From contig DASXZH010000087.1 of assembly GCA_036502005.1 (NCBI GenBank), positions 1 through 38,315 on the forward strand: a DNA stretch of 38,315 nucleotides, read 5' to 3'. Source of the stretch: DASXZH01 sp036502005 (GTDB taxonomy: Bacteria; Armatimonadota; Fimbriimonadia; Fimbriimonadales; Fimbriimonadaceae). Shown one piece after another: positions 22,329-30,515 of this stretch (positions within the stretch are counted from its first letter, which is position 1; every line of letters begins with the position of its first letter). A program made the position numbers and the translations under genes. The notes beneath the pieces were generated by a model. The model was not told where the DNA came from, ran no database searches, and worked only from the letters and a program-made list of their open reading frames with translations.

Positions 22329-22334
22329 TATATT
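22329..22334 (+). promoter_or_regulatory. -10 box of tRNA-Leu (and perhaps comB)
   Basis: TATATT lies 11 nt before the tRNA 5' end. The next gene begins 9 nt after the tRNA, so this promoter may serve both. Confidence 0.45.
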
Positions 22335-22345
22335 CTTCCGAGTCT

Positions 22346-22430
<85 letters not shown>

Positions 22431-22439
22431 GATTCTAGG

Positions 22440-23153
22440 TTGACGGCCATCGGCGATTACTTCGACCAATCTGCTTACCGAGTCCGATGCGAATGGGGGC
22501 TGCAGGCTATTGAAAGTCTTGGGCCGTTGGCCGACGCCATCGTGATTGTCGACGTTCTTTCGTTTTCTACCTGCGCGGATATAGCTGTGGGACGCGGGGC
22601 TTTCGTTCTCTCCTATCCTTGGAAAGATGAAAGCGTGAGCGCCTATGCAGCAGAGCATTGCGCGTTGGTAGCAGGCCCTCGTGGCGGTGATGGTTTTTCT
22701 CTATCGCCGAAGTCCTTAATGGATTTGAAGACTGGTGATCGCATCGTCTTGCCCTCGCCAAACGGCTCTGCTCTGTCGTTCGCTGCGCGGGATTTGGGCA
22801 AAACGGTGATCACGGCTTGTCTGCGCAACGCCGAGGCGGTTGCTCGAGCCTTGGCCGATTTTGAATCGGTTCTTGTTGTCCCCGCAGGCGAGCGCTGGCC
22901 AGATGGCTCTCTGCGCCCTTGTGTAGAGGATTGGGTTGGGGCGGGAGCGATCATCAGCTATTTGAGCGGCTCTGTTTCGCCGGAAGCTGACTTGGCAAGC
23001 GTTGCGTTTGAGGTGTTTGGGAGTCGGTTAAGGGATTGCGTTTCTGGTCGGGAACTGATTAAGAGGGGATTCGAAGACGACGTCGAGTTCGCGTGTGAGT
23101 TGAACGCAAGCGAGGAAGTGCCGAGATTGACCAATAAGATGTTTTGCGGTTGA
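22440..23153 (+). CDS. comB: 2-phosphosulfolactate phosphatase family protein (ComB-like)
   Basis: The 237-residue protein matches the ComB family: IVIVDVLSFSTCADIAV near the start, then LPSPNGSAL, ITACLRNAEAVARAL, VVPAGERWPDGSLRPCVEDWVGAGAII. ComB hydrolyses 2-phosphosulfolactate in coenzyme M synthesis in archaea; in bacteria its role is less clear. The frame runs back through tRNA-Leu, so the start must lie after 22430; TTG 22440 is the first suitable codon, 9 nt after the CCA. No other coenzyme M genes are present. It converges with the ArsR gene. Gene assignment is firm, physiological role is not. Confidence 0.85.
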   Translation: MTAIGDYFDQSAYRVRCEWGLQAIESLGPLADAIVIVDVLSFSTCADIAVGRGAFVLSYPWKDESVSAYAAEHCALVAGPRGGDGFSLSPKSLMDLKTGDRIVLPSPNGSALSFAARDLGKTVITACLRNAEAVARALADFESVLVVPAGERWPDGSLRPCVEDWVGAGAIISYLSGSVSPEADLASVAFEVFGSRLRDCVSGRELIKRGFEDDVEFACELNASEEVPRLTNKMFCG

Positions 23154-23196
23154 GGCACCACGCCAAATGTTGCGTACCGGAATCAAATACAAAACC

Positions 23197-23865
23197 CTAA
23201 ATCATCGCCCCAAAAACCGACGCCAAACATTCCTTTCCAACTGGCGTAACCACAACCTGCCGAGGCAAACCACCACGCTCAAGCCAACCCCGCTCAAAAA
23301 GCTTTCCAAGCAAAGCTGCGCCGAGCGCGCCGCCAAGGTGGGGAACGCGCTCCGTCCAGTCGATACAGGCTTTGGTTAATGGCCGCTTTCCCGCTCTCAA
23401 AGAGCCCATGTCCAAACCAAACGACCCAAAGAATTCACCCCCTGCAGGCGTGACCAAGAACCGGTCGTTTTCCAAAACCAAAAATCCCCTATCCTCTAGT
23501 CCAACCCTAACGGCGACCCCTACCCTCCCCGCTAAATGATCGTAGCAGCTTCGGCACGGCGTTAACAGCTCCTTCTTAGAAACCCGCCCCAGGCCTTGGG
23601 CCAGGTTCCCCAGGATCTCGATCAAGTCAGCAACCTGGTAGCCAGCCAATCGGTGATACCGATGCCGCCCCACTTGCACTACATCCACCACGCCGCCTTT
23701 AACCAAAGCAGATAAGTGGTGGCTTGCCGTCGAGGTAGAAACATTGGCGCTAACGGCCAACTCCGAAGCGCATTTAGGTTGCCCATCCATCAGGGCTAAA
23801 AGCATTTCGGCCCGGGTTGAATCGGCTATAAGGCTAGCTATCTCGGTTAGCCTGGTTGTGTCCAT
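23197..23865 (-). CDS. ArsR-family transcriptional regulator
   Basis: The 222-residue protein has an N-terminal ArsR winged helix (residues 3-85: ASLIADSTRAEMLLALM, CASELAVSANVSTSTASHHLSALVKGGVV, VQVGRHRYHRL). The C-terminal domain (90-222) has a CRSCYDHLAGRVGVAV segment, a further winged-helix-like GKLFERGWLERG region and WTERVPHLGGALGAAL, as in larger ArsR regulators of the YczG type. It lies 12 nt after the NIPSNAP gene in a two-gene operon. CRSC (about residue 103) could be a thiol or metal sensor, which is inferred. It may regulate its own operon. Confidence 0.88.
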   Translation of the reverse strand: MDTTRLTEIASLIADSTRAEMLLALMDGQPKCASELAVSANVSTSTASHHLSALVKGGVVDVVQVGRHRYHRLAGYQVADLIEILGNLAQGLGRVSKKELLTPCRSCYDHLAGRVGVAVRVGLEDRGFLVLENDRFLVTPAGGEFFGSFGLDMGSLRAGKRPLTKACIDWTERVPHLGGALGAALLGKLFERGWLERGGLPRQVVVTPVGKECLASVFGAMI

Positions 23866-23877
23866 CGCGTTAATAGT

Positions 23878-24204
23878 TTATTCCTTCGACGCCAAAGTCA
23901 CGTTTCGCAAGAAGGTCCGCTCTTCGCTCAGGATGAACTGGTGCGTTTTGGCAAACTTAAAGTTCTCCGCTCCCTCCGGATCGGCATCTATAACCCGGCG
24001 AAACTCCTCGTAACCCGCTAGGCTCTTGAACGAAACCAGAGCGAGGGCGATGTTATTGGTGCCGACATGAGGCATGAAATATCCGATCAACTCTCCCCCG
24101 CATCTGGGGATAACGGTCAGCCATTTTTGGGCGTATTTCTCGAAAGCGTCCAGCTTGAATGGATCCAGTGTGTAACGAATGCAGCAGGTGATGGTCATTT
24201 CCAT
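23878..24204 (-). CDS. NIPSNAP family protein
   Basis: The 108-residue alpha/beta-barrel-like protein fits NIPSNAP: MTITCCIRYTLDPFKLDAFEKYAQKWL, then GGELIGYFMPHVGTNNIALALVSF, YEEFRRVI and a RTFLRNV tail. These dimeric ferredoxin-like proteins have no agreed biochemical role. The ATG at 24204 has TACAAT 7 nt upstream and no Shine-Dalgarno site. It is the first gene of the NIPSNAP-ArsR operon, a pairing common in soil bacteria. It is divergent from DAHP synthase across 84 bp. Confidence 0.85.
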   Translation of the reverse strand: MEMTITCCIRYTLDPFKLDAFEKYAQKWLTVIPRCGGELIGYFMPHVGTNNIALALVSFKSLAGYEEFRRVIDADPEGAENFKFAKTHQFILSEERTFLRNVTLASKE

Positions 24205-24288
24205 GCTTTAGATTGTAATGGCGGACTATGGCAGAACGGTTCGACCTAGATCGAAGCTTCGCCAACGGGTACCCTTCTTGTATCCCCC

Positions 24289-25335
24289 ATGCGAAAACCG
24301 ACCGACGACCTGCGCATTCTGCAAACCCGTCCGCTGGTTCCACCAGCGATCCTGCACGAAGAGTTGCCGCTTTCTGAAGCGTCCTCTGACCTGATTAGCA
24401 CCACGAGAGATGCTATAGCCGATATTATTCATGGCCGTAGCGAGCGGATACTCGCCATCATTGGTCCGTGCTCTATCCATGATCCTGAGTCGGCCTTTCA
24501 ATATGCTGAGCAGTTGAGAACGCTGGCCGAAAAGGTCCAGGATAGGATACTCGTCGTCATGCGAGCCTATTTTGAAAAGCCGCGAACCAGCGTGGGTTGG
24601 AAGGGCCTGATAAACGACCCAGATCTTGACGAGAGCTATCAGGTGAACAAAGGCTTAAGGCTCGGCCGAAAGCTGCTTCTGGACATTAACGCACTCGGCA
24701 TGCCCACGGGCTCAGAGTTTTTAGACCTCCAAATTCCGCAGCACATCGCGGACGCCACAAGTTGGGTCGCCATCGGCGCCCGCACTACCGAAAGCCAGGT
24801 CCACCGCGAACTTGCAAGTGGGCTGAGCATGCCGGTCGGATTCAAAAACACGACCGAAGGCAGCTTGATACCGGCTATCGACGCCGTTCAAGCGGCCGGT
24901 TCGCAGCATTGGTTTCCTTCGGTAACGAAGCAGGCGGTTAGCGCCATTTTCCAAACGACGGGCAATAAAGACTGTCACATCATACTAAGAGGCGGAAGCC
25001 GAACCGGCCCGAACTACGATGAAGAGAGCGTGAACCGGGCATGCTCCGTTTTGCAAAAACGGGGGCTTCCGCCAAAAGTGATGATTGACTGCAGCCATGG
25101 CAACAGCAAAAAGGACTACCGGCTTCAGGGCGAGGTTGTGCGGGAGCTTTGTCGGCAGCTTAAGAATGGCTCAAACAGCATTATGGGAGTCATGATTGAG
25201 AGCCACTTGGTCGAGGGAAGACAGGATTTTAAAGTCGGCAAAGAGTTGGTTTTCGGCCAGAGCGTAACCGATGGCTGTATTTCGATCCAGGAAACCGAGC
25301 GGCTGCTTTTGGCTATTGCCGCTGCAACAGGCTAA
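24289..25335 (+). CDS. aroG: 3-deoxy-7-phosphoheptulonate synthase, class I (AroG type)
   Basis: The 348-residue enzyme catalyses the first shikimate step, joining phosphoenolpyruvate and erythrose 4-phosphate. Landmarks are AIIGPCSIHD with metal-binding Cys61, MRAYFEKPRTSVGWKG, LDINALGMPTGSEFLD, GARTTESQVHRELASGLSMPVGFKNTTEGS, RGGSRTGPNYD, IDCSHGNSKKDYR and SVTDGCISI. Length and N-terminal extension match the AroF/AroG/AroH group that is feedback-inhibited by an aromatic amino acid; which one is not readable. No other aro gene or leader-peptide attenuator is beside it. The secreted protein gene follows 17 nt later but has its own -10-like TAAAAT. Confidence 0.95.
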   Translation: MRKPTDDLRILQTRPLVPPAILHEELPLSEASSDLISTTRDAIADIIHGRSERILAIIGPCSIHDPESAFQYAEQLRTLAEKVQDRILVVMRAYFEKPRTSVGWKGLINDPDLDESYQVNKGLRLGRKLLLDINALGMPTGSEFLDLQIPQHIADATSWVAIGARTTESQVHRELASGLSMPVGFKNTTEGSLIPAIDAVQAAGSQHWFPSVTKQAVSAIFQTTGNKDCHIILRGGSRTGPNYDEESVNRACSVLQKRGLPPKVMIDCSHGNSKKDYRLQGEVVRELCRQLKNGSNSIMGVMIESHLVEGRQDFKVGKELVFGQSVTDGCISIQETERLLLAIAAATG

Positions 25336-25352
25336 AATAATTCCTGTTACAA

Positions 25353-26201
25353 ATGCTTGCCGTTCTTGTTGCCTCGGTTTTGGGCCAATCGACTGACCCT
25401 TCCTATCTTTTCATTCAAGACAAATACGTTCGAGTGGGCGTTAAGCTCGATTCCGGCGCGGCTATCGCATGGATATCCGGAGAGAACTCCGAAAAGAATC
25501 TCGTTAACGATTTCGACCATGGACGCATGATCCAGCAGTCGTACTACGGCGCGCCCGATGGTTCCCTTTGGAATGATAAGCCATGGGTTTGGAACCCGGT
25601 GCAGGGCGGGGACTGGCGAGGCGACACCAATGAGCCGCTTGAGATCCGGGACAGCAAAACCAGCATCTACTCGCGTTGTTACGCCCGGAACTGGGGCGGC
25701 TGCAACATGTTGGATGACGTGATCTTGGAGCAGTGGGTGAGTTTAGAGGGGGAGGTGGTACACGTCCACTACGCGCTCACCTATAATGGCCGGGCTCAGA
25801 ATCCGCTTCATGATCAAGAAATGCCGGCCGTGTTCCTTCAGCCTAACTTCGACTGGTTGGTGATTTACCAGGGCGATAAACCTTGGACGGGCGACAAGAT
25901 AACCAAAAACAAGCCAGGATTCCCTAACGAGAGCCGAGAGATGACCGAGCACTGGGCGGCCTATGTCGATTCAACCGATTTCGGCCTAGGTGTTTACCAA
26001 CCCTCGGCCAAGGAACTCACCTGCTACCGCGCTGGAAGCAGCGAGACCGACCCTTCCGCTTGCTCTTATTTCGCTCCTTTGGAGAACTTCGCGGTTTTGC
26101 CCCGAAAGACGGTGACCTATGACGCCTATATCGCAATCGGGACCTCACAGGAAATTCGGAAACAGTTCTATCGGCTCGCCCATAAGAAGTGGCGCGACTA
26201 G
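25353..26201 (+). CDS. Secreted protein of unknown function
   Basis: The 282-residue product begins with a short signal peptide (MLAVLVASVLGQST). The mature part is rich in Trp, Tyr and Asp (WNDKPWVWNPVQGGDW, YQGDKPWTGDK), as in carbohydrate-binding beta-sandwich or mutarotase-like proteins, with YVRVGVKLDSGAAIAWISGE near the start and FAPLENFAVLPRKTVTYDAYIAIG near the end. Three Cys (about residues 109, 116 and 225) may form a disulfide. I cannot name a family. TAAAAT lies 14 nt before the ATG, within the end of aroG. Confidence 0.7.
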   Translation: MLAVLVASVLGQSTDPSYLFIQDKYVRVGVKLDSGAAIAWISGENSEKNLVNDFDHGRMIQQSYYGAPDGSLWNDKPWVWNPVQGGDWRGDTNEPLEIRDSKTSIYSRCYARNWGGCNMLDDVILEQWVSLEGEVVHVHYALTYNGRAQNPLHDQEMPAVFLQPNFDWLVIYQGDKPWTGDKITKNKPGFPNESREMTEHWAAYVDSTDFGLGVYQPSAKELTCYRAGSSETDPSACSYFAPLENFAVLPRKTVTYDAYIAIGTSQEIRKQFYRLAHKKWRD

Positions 26202-26270
26202 AGAATTTTCGCAACTTTCCTCAGTATTGGGCACAATTCAACATTAGCCGTTAAGAAGACTTGCATTCCG

Positions 26271-26316
26271 TTACGAAAAAGGGCCATATAGACACCCTGT
26301 ACAAACCCTTTCGTAA
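26271..26316 (+). promoter_or_regulatory. Inverted repeat abutting the sigma-like start codon
   Basis: TTACGAAAAAGGG (26271-26283) is the inverted match of CCCTTTCGTAA (26306-26316), with a 2-base bulge. The right arm ends on the A of ATG 26316, and a TATAGA lies between the arms. It could be an operator or an RNA hairpin covering the start. Confidence 0.5.
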
Positions 26317-27413
26317 TGATAGAAGCAGATTTACAGTTGATAGGTTCTGAAGACGTGTCCATAGCTAAAGAAGCGATGGACCGTGTATTAAAGGCCTGCG
26401 ACCGCTATTTGAGAAGCGTGCTTAGGAAGAAAGGGTTTTCAGTTCAAGATATTGAAGATACTGTCGCGGAAACCGCTGCCCGCATTTGGGAAAAGCGCAT
26501 GGACTTTAGGGACATGGGCCTGGCTGCGTTCCGCAGGTTTCAAATAACGGTTGCCAAGAATTGGACTTTGAACCAAAGGGCCAAGCAACGGGCCGATATC
26601 TCATTAGACGAGATTGAAAGCTTATCCGGGGCGAGAAAGGACCTTGTTGAAACGATGGCGTTTAGCAATATCCTGTTGGGCCAGGTGGGAAGTCTGGCCG
26701 ATGAGTTGTGGCTGGAGATAGAGCCCGACACTCCTGACTGGGTTAGGAATCGTGATCTTCTCGCAGCCCAATACTTCTACCTTCACGGAGAACCCTGGGA
26801 GAAGATTCTTTCCAGAGCCAACCGAGTAAGGCCAAGTCAACCTATCACGCGTTCCGACCTTGATATGGTTCTGACAAAGCCCGGCGTGCTCCGAAATGTA
26901 TGCTATATACAATTATATATCGATAATGAAGAACTGGCACATTACCTTATTGGCGAGTCCGGGATTCTCATAGGCGCGTATGATTTGAAGCTTTCGGAGA
27001 CCGCCATCGGGTTCGAACGTGAGGTAATTCTTCATAGATTTCGGGATGGCTTTAGCTTAGAACAGATACAAATGTGCAAGACAATAGCTTTAAGTAAGCA
27101 TGAAATAGCGGACATTATTAATAATCAAATTGCCAAGTTGCCGTATAATAGTATTATGCAGCACCTTTTGGGAGCGATGTCCTGCATTCCTAACCTCGAC
27201 AAAACCCTAGCCCAACCGGGTCTCTGGAAGAGACTGATCTTTCAATATTGGGAACTTTGCAACTTGACTCATCAAGACATACGGGAGCGGTGTGATCCGC
27301 CTGCCAAGCTTGTGGGCTATTCGATTACACTGGGCCAACTGAACGGTTGGCTCAGTAAAGAGCGGCTTTTGAATGCGCTTAGGCTATATGCTTCACGCAG
27401 AGGCAAGATTTGA
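26316..27413 (+). CDS. Sigma-70 region 2-like protein, atypical length
   Basis: The 365-residue protein starts like an ECF sigma factor: residues 20-90 (AMDRVLKACDRYLRSVLRK, IEDTVAETAARIWEKR, FRRFQITVAKNWTLNQR) match region 2.1-2.4. The expected region 4 is not obvious; a long Leu-rich helical part follows (residues 120-365), with two HTH-like stretches near 250-275 and 320-350. DNA around 26895-26935 and 27105-27150 is notably AT-rich compared with neighbours, suggesting transfer. The stop overlaps the TTG start of the next gene. Likely a transcription factor of the sigma-70 superfamily, possibly with a new regulatory domain. Function not established. Confidence 0.6.
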   Translation: MIEADLQLIGSEDVSIAKEAMDRVLKACDRYLRSVLRKKGFSVQDIEDTVAETAARIWEKRMDFRDMGLAAFRRFQITVAKNWTLNQRAKQRADISLDEIESLSGARKDLVETMAFSNILLGQVGSLADELWLEIEPDTPDWVRNRDLLAAQYFYLHGEPWEKILSRANRVRPSQPITRSDLDMVLTKPGVLRNVCYIQLYIDNEELAHYLIGESGILIGAYDLKLSETAIGFEREVILHRFRDGFSLEQIQMCKTIALSKHEIADIINNQIAKLPYNSIMQHLLGAMSCIPNLDKTLAQPGLWKRLIFQYWELCNLTHQDIRERCDPPAKLVGYSITLGQLNGWLSKERLLNALRLYASRRGKI

Positions 27414-28399
27414 ACGGCGACAATGACAGTTCAAGGCTATTTAGCAGGCTTCTCGCGACTAAAACTGGGACAGTCGATGTCGATGATTTGGTGCTCTATC
27501 TCTCTGGCAAAGCTGAAATAGAGTTTATCGACCAAGTAGAGGTGCTCTTGATAAGGAGCACAGAGGCGCGCCGCCTCTTGATTTCCGTACACAACAGCTT
27601 GGAAAAGATAAGGGCCGTTCCACTCGCAGAGTTTCAAGGCGTCGATGAGACGGAATCCAAAACCTTAGTGGCGTGGCGGAAGATCCTTTCGATAATCTCT
27701 TCTCTGCAGTCGCAGAACGCTCGGCTTAGCGCCGGGCTTGGAAACTATCTCGCCTACTTATCCAGACTTTCACCCTACGCTCTGACGAGAGGGGATGCCC
27801 AAAACGTGGTGATTCAGACTACCGGAGACGCCTCGCTCTCGGCCAAAGTATCGGCCAGCTCGGACGAGCAGGGAAACCTTGTCCTGGAGTTGGATTTCGG
27901 TTCGCAAGAACTCCCGGACAGTGCGCTAGTTTTGGTTCAATTGCCGGTGGAGAACACCATGTGTACGGTTTCGATCGCGGACTTGGCGCCAAAAGTGCGG
28001 ATAACGATTTCTGATCTCACCGAATCGTCAGCGCAAGAGTTGCGACTTTCGACCGACCTTCTTGGCATCGTTATCACCCAAGCAAAAGAACTTTTGCAGT
28101 GCTCCATTCTCTTTGCCGAAGTTCAAGTCGCCCCGGATTGGCTTCCACTAATGATTGTCAAGCAGCCATCGGTGGAAAACGGGAAACTCACTCTCGGTAT
28201 CCAGGTTAAGGGGGAAGATCTAGCTCAATTCGCGGTCAGGAAATTCCAGTTGCTTTATGTTGTGGACAGCGTTAGCCAAGTTCTTGGCGAATGGCATTTT
28301 TCTGCTTTCCGTCCCGGCAAGGAGATCCTGGAAGTCGATTGGCTTTTTGAGGAGCAAACGGAAGTTAGCCCCTCCAACCTTAGCGCCAGAATTATCTAA
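27410..28399 (+). CDS. Unknown partner of the sigma-like protein
   Basis: The 329-residue protein starts at TTG 27410, overlapping the previous TGA (TTGA), so the two are translationally coupled. Residues 20-65 resemble the start of an anti-sigma factor (VDDLVLYLSGKAEIEFIDQVEVLL, then an alpha helix) but lack the zinc-binding HxxxCxxC motif. There is no membrane segment, unlike most anti-sigmas. Residues 125-320 are beta-rich (VVIQTTGDASLSAKVSA, NLVLELDFG, ELPDSALVLVQLP) as in Ig-like or beta-sandwich domains. A soluble anti-sigma or scaffold is the best inference. The 3' end overlaps the converging isomerase gene by 4 bp. Confidence 0.55.
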   Translation: MNGDNDSSRLFSRLLATKTGTVDVDDLVLYLSGKAEIEFIDQVEVLLIRSTEARRLLISVHNSLEKIRAVPLAEFQGVDETESKTLVAWRKILSIISSLQSQNARLSAGLGNYLAYLSRLSPYALTRGDAQNVVIQTTGDASLSAKVSASSDEQGNLVLELDFGSQELPDSALVLVQLPVENTMCTVSIADLAPKVRITISDLTESSAQELRLSTDLLGIVITQAKELLQCSILFAEVQVAPDWLPLMIVKQPSVENGKLTLGIQVKGEDLAQFAVRKFQLLYVVDSVSQVLGEWHFSAFRPGKEILEVDWLFEEQTEVSPSNLSARII

Positions 28400-29298
28400 G
28401 CAGGGTTCTTCACAAACTCATCGCCGCCACGGCATGATTTTAGGAAGTTAAGGGAATAAACTTGACCCGTCATTTCAAGCTCGTCCCGGTACACAGGATC
28501 ATGCCAGCCCTCGATATCGATGCTGCCATTGAACCCTATTAACCTGAGCTCGGAAATGATTCTCGTCCAGTCGCTGTCGCCAAAACCGGGGGTGCGGTGA
28601 TAGGCGAACTCGACGTTGCCGATGATGCCGTGCTCTTCGATCACATCCCAGCGAATGGTTGCGTCCTTTCCATGGAGATGGAAGATTCTGGAACCCCACT
28701 TTCTGATCTGAGGGATCGGATCGATAAGGGCCACCATCTGGTGGCAAGGCTCCCATTCAAGACCGATGTTTTCGGCAGGCACTTCGTTGAACATCAGCTC
28801 CCAGTGCGCTGGCGAGTGGGCGATGTTCCAATCACCCTTCTTCCAATCTCCACCCATCGAGCAGTTCTCGAACGCGATCTTTACGCCCTTGCCGGCCGCC
28901 CTCTTTGTGAGTTCGCCAAACACTTTTTTGAACTTTGGAAGGCTGTCCTCAATCGGCTTTTCCCTAATACGGCCGGTGAAACCGGCGACGACGTCGGTGC
29001 CAAAAAGATGGGCGTTATCGATGAGCTTTTCCCAACTCTTTAAAGTCTGAATGTCTTCCGGGCTGTCCTCAAGCGGGTTGCCATAGATTCCGATCGCACC
29101 AATCACGGCATCATCGCCAATCTCCGCCTTCACCTTGGACGAAAGCTCTTTTAGGTCTATATCATCTGCGACATTTCGCCAGAAGTTGATCTGGAAGCTC
29201 TCGAAACCGTGGGGCAGGATCGTTTTAATATAGTCGGCCGCGTTGTTATTGCCGGGCACAAGGGTGCCAATTTTGATGGAGTGCAGTGGATCGGACAT
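28396..29298 (-). CDS. Sugar phosphate isomerase/epimerase family protein
   Basis: The 300-residue TIM-barrel protein belongs to the xylose-isomerase-like superfamily. Metal-site segments are KIAFENCSMGG (about residues 140-150), GLEWEPCHQMV (about 179-189), FHLHGKDATI (about 207-216) and SIDIEGWHDP (about 257-266). It is divergent from the Gfo/Idh oxidoreductase with a 54-bp gap, a pairing typical of inositol or sugar-lactone catabolism where one oxidises and the other isomerises. Substrate not known. It is distinct in sequence from the other isomerase at 16795. Confidence 0.87.
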   Translation of the reverse strand: MSDPLHSIKIGTLVPGNNNAADYIKTILPHGFESFQINFWRNVADDIDLKELSSKVKAEIGDDAVIGAIGIYGNPLEDSPEDIQTLKSWEKLIDNAHLFGTDVVAGFTGRIREKPIEDSLPKFKKVFGELTKRAAGKGVKIAFENCSMGGDWKKGDWNIAHSPAHWELMFNEVPAENIGLEWEPCHQMVALIDPIPQIRKWGSRIFHLHGKDATIRWDVIEEHGIIGNVEFAYHRTPGFGDSDWTRIISELRLIGFNGSIDIEGWHDPVYRDELEMTGQVYSLNFLKSCRGGDEFVKNPA

Positions 29299-29318
29299 TG
29301 TTTTCTAATGCTACTCAG

Positions 29319-29346
29319 TTGAGAAGCGAAGATGGGGTGATAAAAT
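29319..29346 (+). promoter_or_regulatory. Promoter with TTGAGA and TAAAAT, leaderless pattern
   Basis: TTGAGA (29319-29324), 16-nt spacer, TAAAAT (29341-29346), then 6 nt to ATG 29353. Confidence 0.55.
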
Positions 29347-29352
29347 CCTGCC

Positions 29353-30513
29353 ATGACAAAGAAGCTCAGGCTTGGCATGGTTGGCGGAGGCGTGGGCGCC
29401 TTCATTGGCGCGGTTCACCGCAACGCGGCGTGGATCGATGGCTGTTACGACTTAGTTTGCGGCGCGTTTAGCAGCACGGCGGAACGGTCCAAAGAGAGCG
29501 GGGCTGATTTGCGCTTGAATCCTTCACGGGTCTACGGCTCCTACCGCGAGCTTTTTGAAAAGGAAAGGGCCTTGCCGGAAAGCGAAAAGATGCAGGTGGT
29601 TGCGATTGTGACGCCCAACCATGTGCATTTTGAGCCGACCAAACTGGCCCTAGAATCCGGATTTCATGTGGTTCTCGATAAGCCGATGACCTATTCCCTT
29701 ACCGAAGCGCAAGAACTGGCGAAGGTGATTAAAGCAACCGGCAAGCGGTTTTGCCTAACCCACACCTACACCGGCTACCCGATGGTTAAAGAAGCCCGCC
29801 AGCTTATTCGCGAGGGGAAAATTGGCCGCATTCGAAAGATCTATGTGGAATATCCGCAGGGTTGGTTGAGCACTTTTCTTGAAGGCAGTGACCAAAAGCA
29901 GGCAGCTTGGCGAACGGATCCGGCCAGAAGCGGAGTTGCCGGTTGCATGGGAGATATCGGCACTCACGCATTCAACTTGGCTGAATATGTTTCCGGGTTG
30001 AAAGTGACCAAACTTTGCGCGGATATCAACACCTATGTGGAAGGCCGAAAACTGGACGACGACGGGGATGTTTTACTCCGTTTCGAAGATGGCGCAAGCG
30101 GAACGCTGTTCGCGACCCAGGTTGCGGCGGGGGCCGAGAATAACGTAAACATTCGCGTTTACGGAGAAAAGGGCGGGGTTGAGTGGAGGCAGGAGGACTG
30201 CAACTCATTGATTGTTCGATCTCTGGATGGGCCGGCCCAGATTTATCGGGCAGGCACAGGATATGTTGGCACCTATTCCAAGCACGACTCTCGAACCCCG
30301 GCTGGGCATCCAGAGGGCTATTTGGAGGCGTTCGCAAACCTTTATCGCAACTTTGCTCTGTGCGTCAATGCCGATCTGGAAGGCAAGAAAACCGAGCCAG
30401 AGTGGGAAGATTATCCCGGCGTTGAAGACGGCGTGCGTGGGATGGCCTTTATCGAATCGGTGATCGAATCAGGGAAATCGGATAAAAAGTGGTTTGATTT
30501 CCCCTCTGTTTGA
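29353..30513 (+). CDS. Gfo/Idh/MocA family oxidoreductase
   Basis: The 386-residue NAD(P)-dependent dehydrogenase has the Rossmann motif GMVGGGVGAFIGAVH, VVAIVTPNHVHFEPTKLALESGFHVVLDKPM with the family's catalytic Lys (EKP-like, here DKPM, about residue 118), and a C-terminal GDIGTHAFNLAEYVSG containing the conserved Asp/His region. Such enzymes oxidise or reduce sugars or inositols. Its start follows a leaderless-type promoter. It is divergent from an isomerase and ends only 2 bp from the converging trmFO stop. Substrate unknown. Confidence 0.93.
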   Translation: MTKKLRLGMVGGGVGAFIGAVHRNAAWIDGCYDLVCGAFSSTAERSKESGADLRLNPSRVYGSYRELFEKERALPESEKMQVVAIVTPNHVHFEPTKLALESGFHVVLDKPMTYSLTEAQELAKVIKATGKRFCLTHTYTGYPMVKEARQLIREGKIGRIRKIYVEYPQGWLSTFLEGSDQKQAAWRTDPARSGVAGCMGDIGTHAFNLAEYVSGLKVTKLCADINTYVEGRKLDDDGDVLLRFEDGASGTLFATQVAAGAENNVNIRVYGEKGGVEWRQEDCNSLIVRSLDGPAQIYRAGTGYVGTYSKHDSRTPAGHPEGYLEAFANLYRNFALCVNADLEGKKTEPEWEDYPGVEDGVRGMAFIESVIESGKSDKKWFDFPSV

Positions 30514-30515
30514 GC

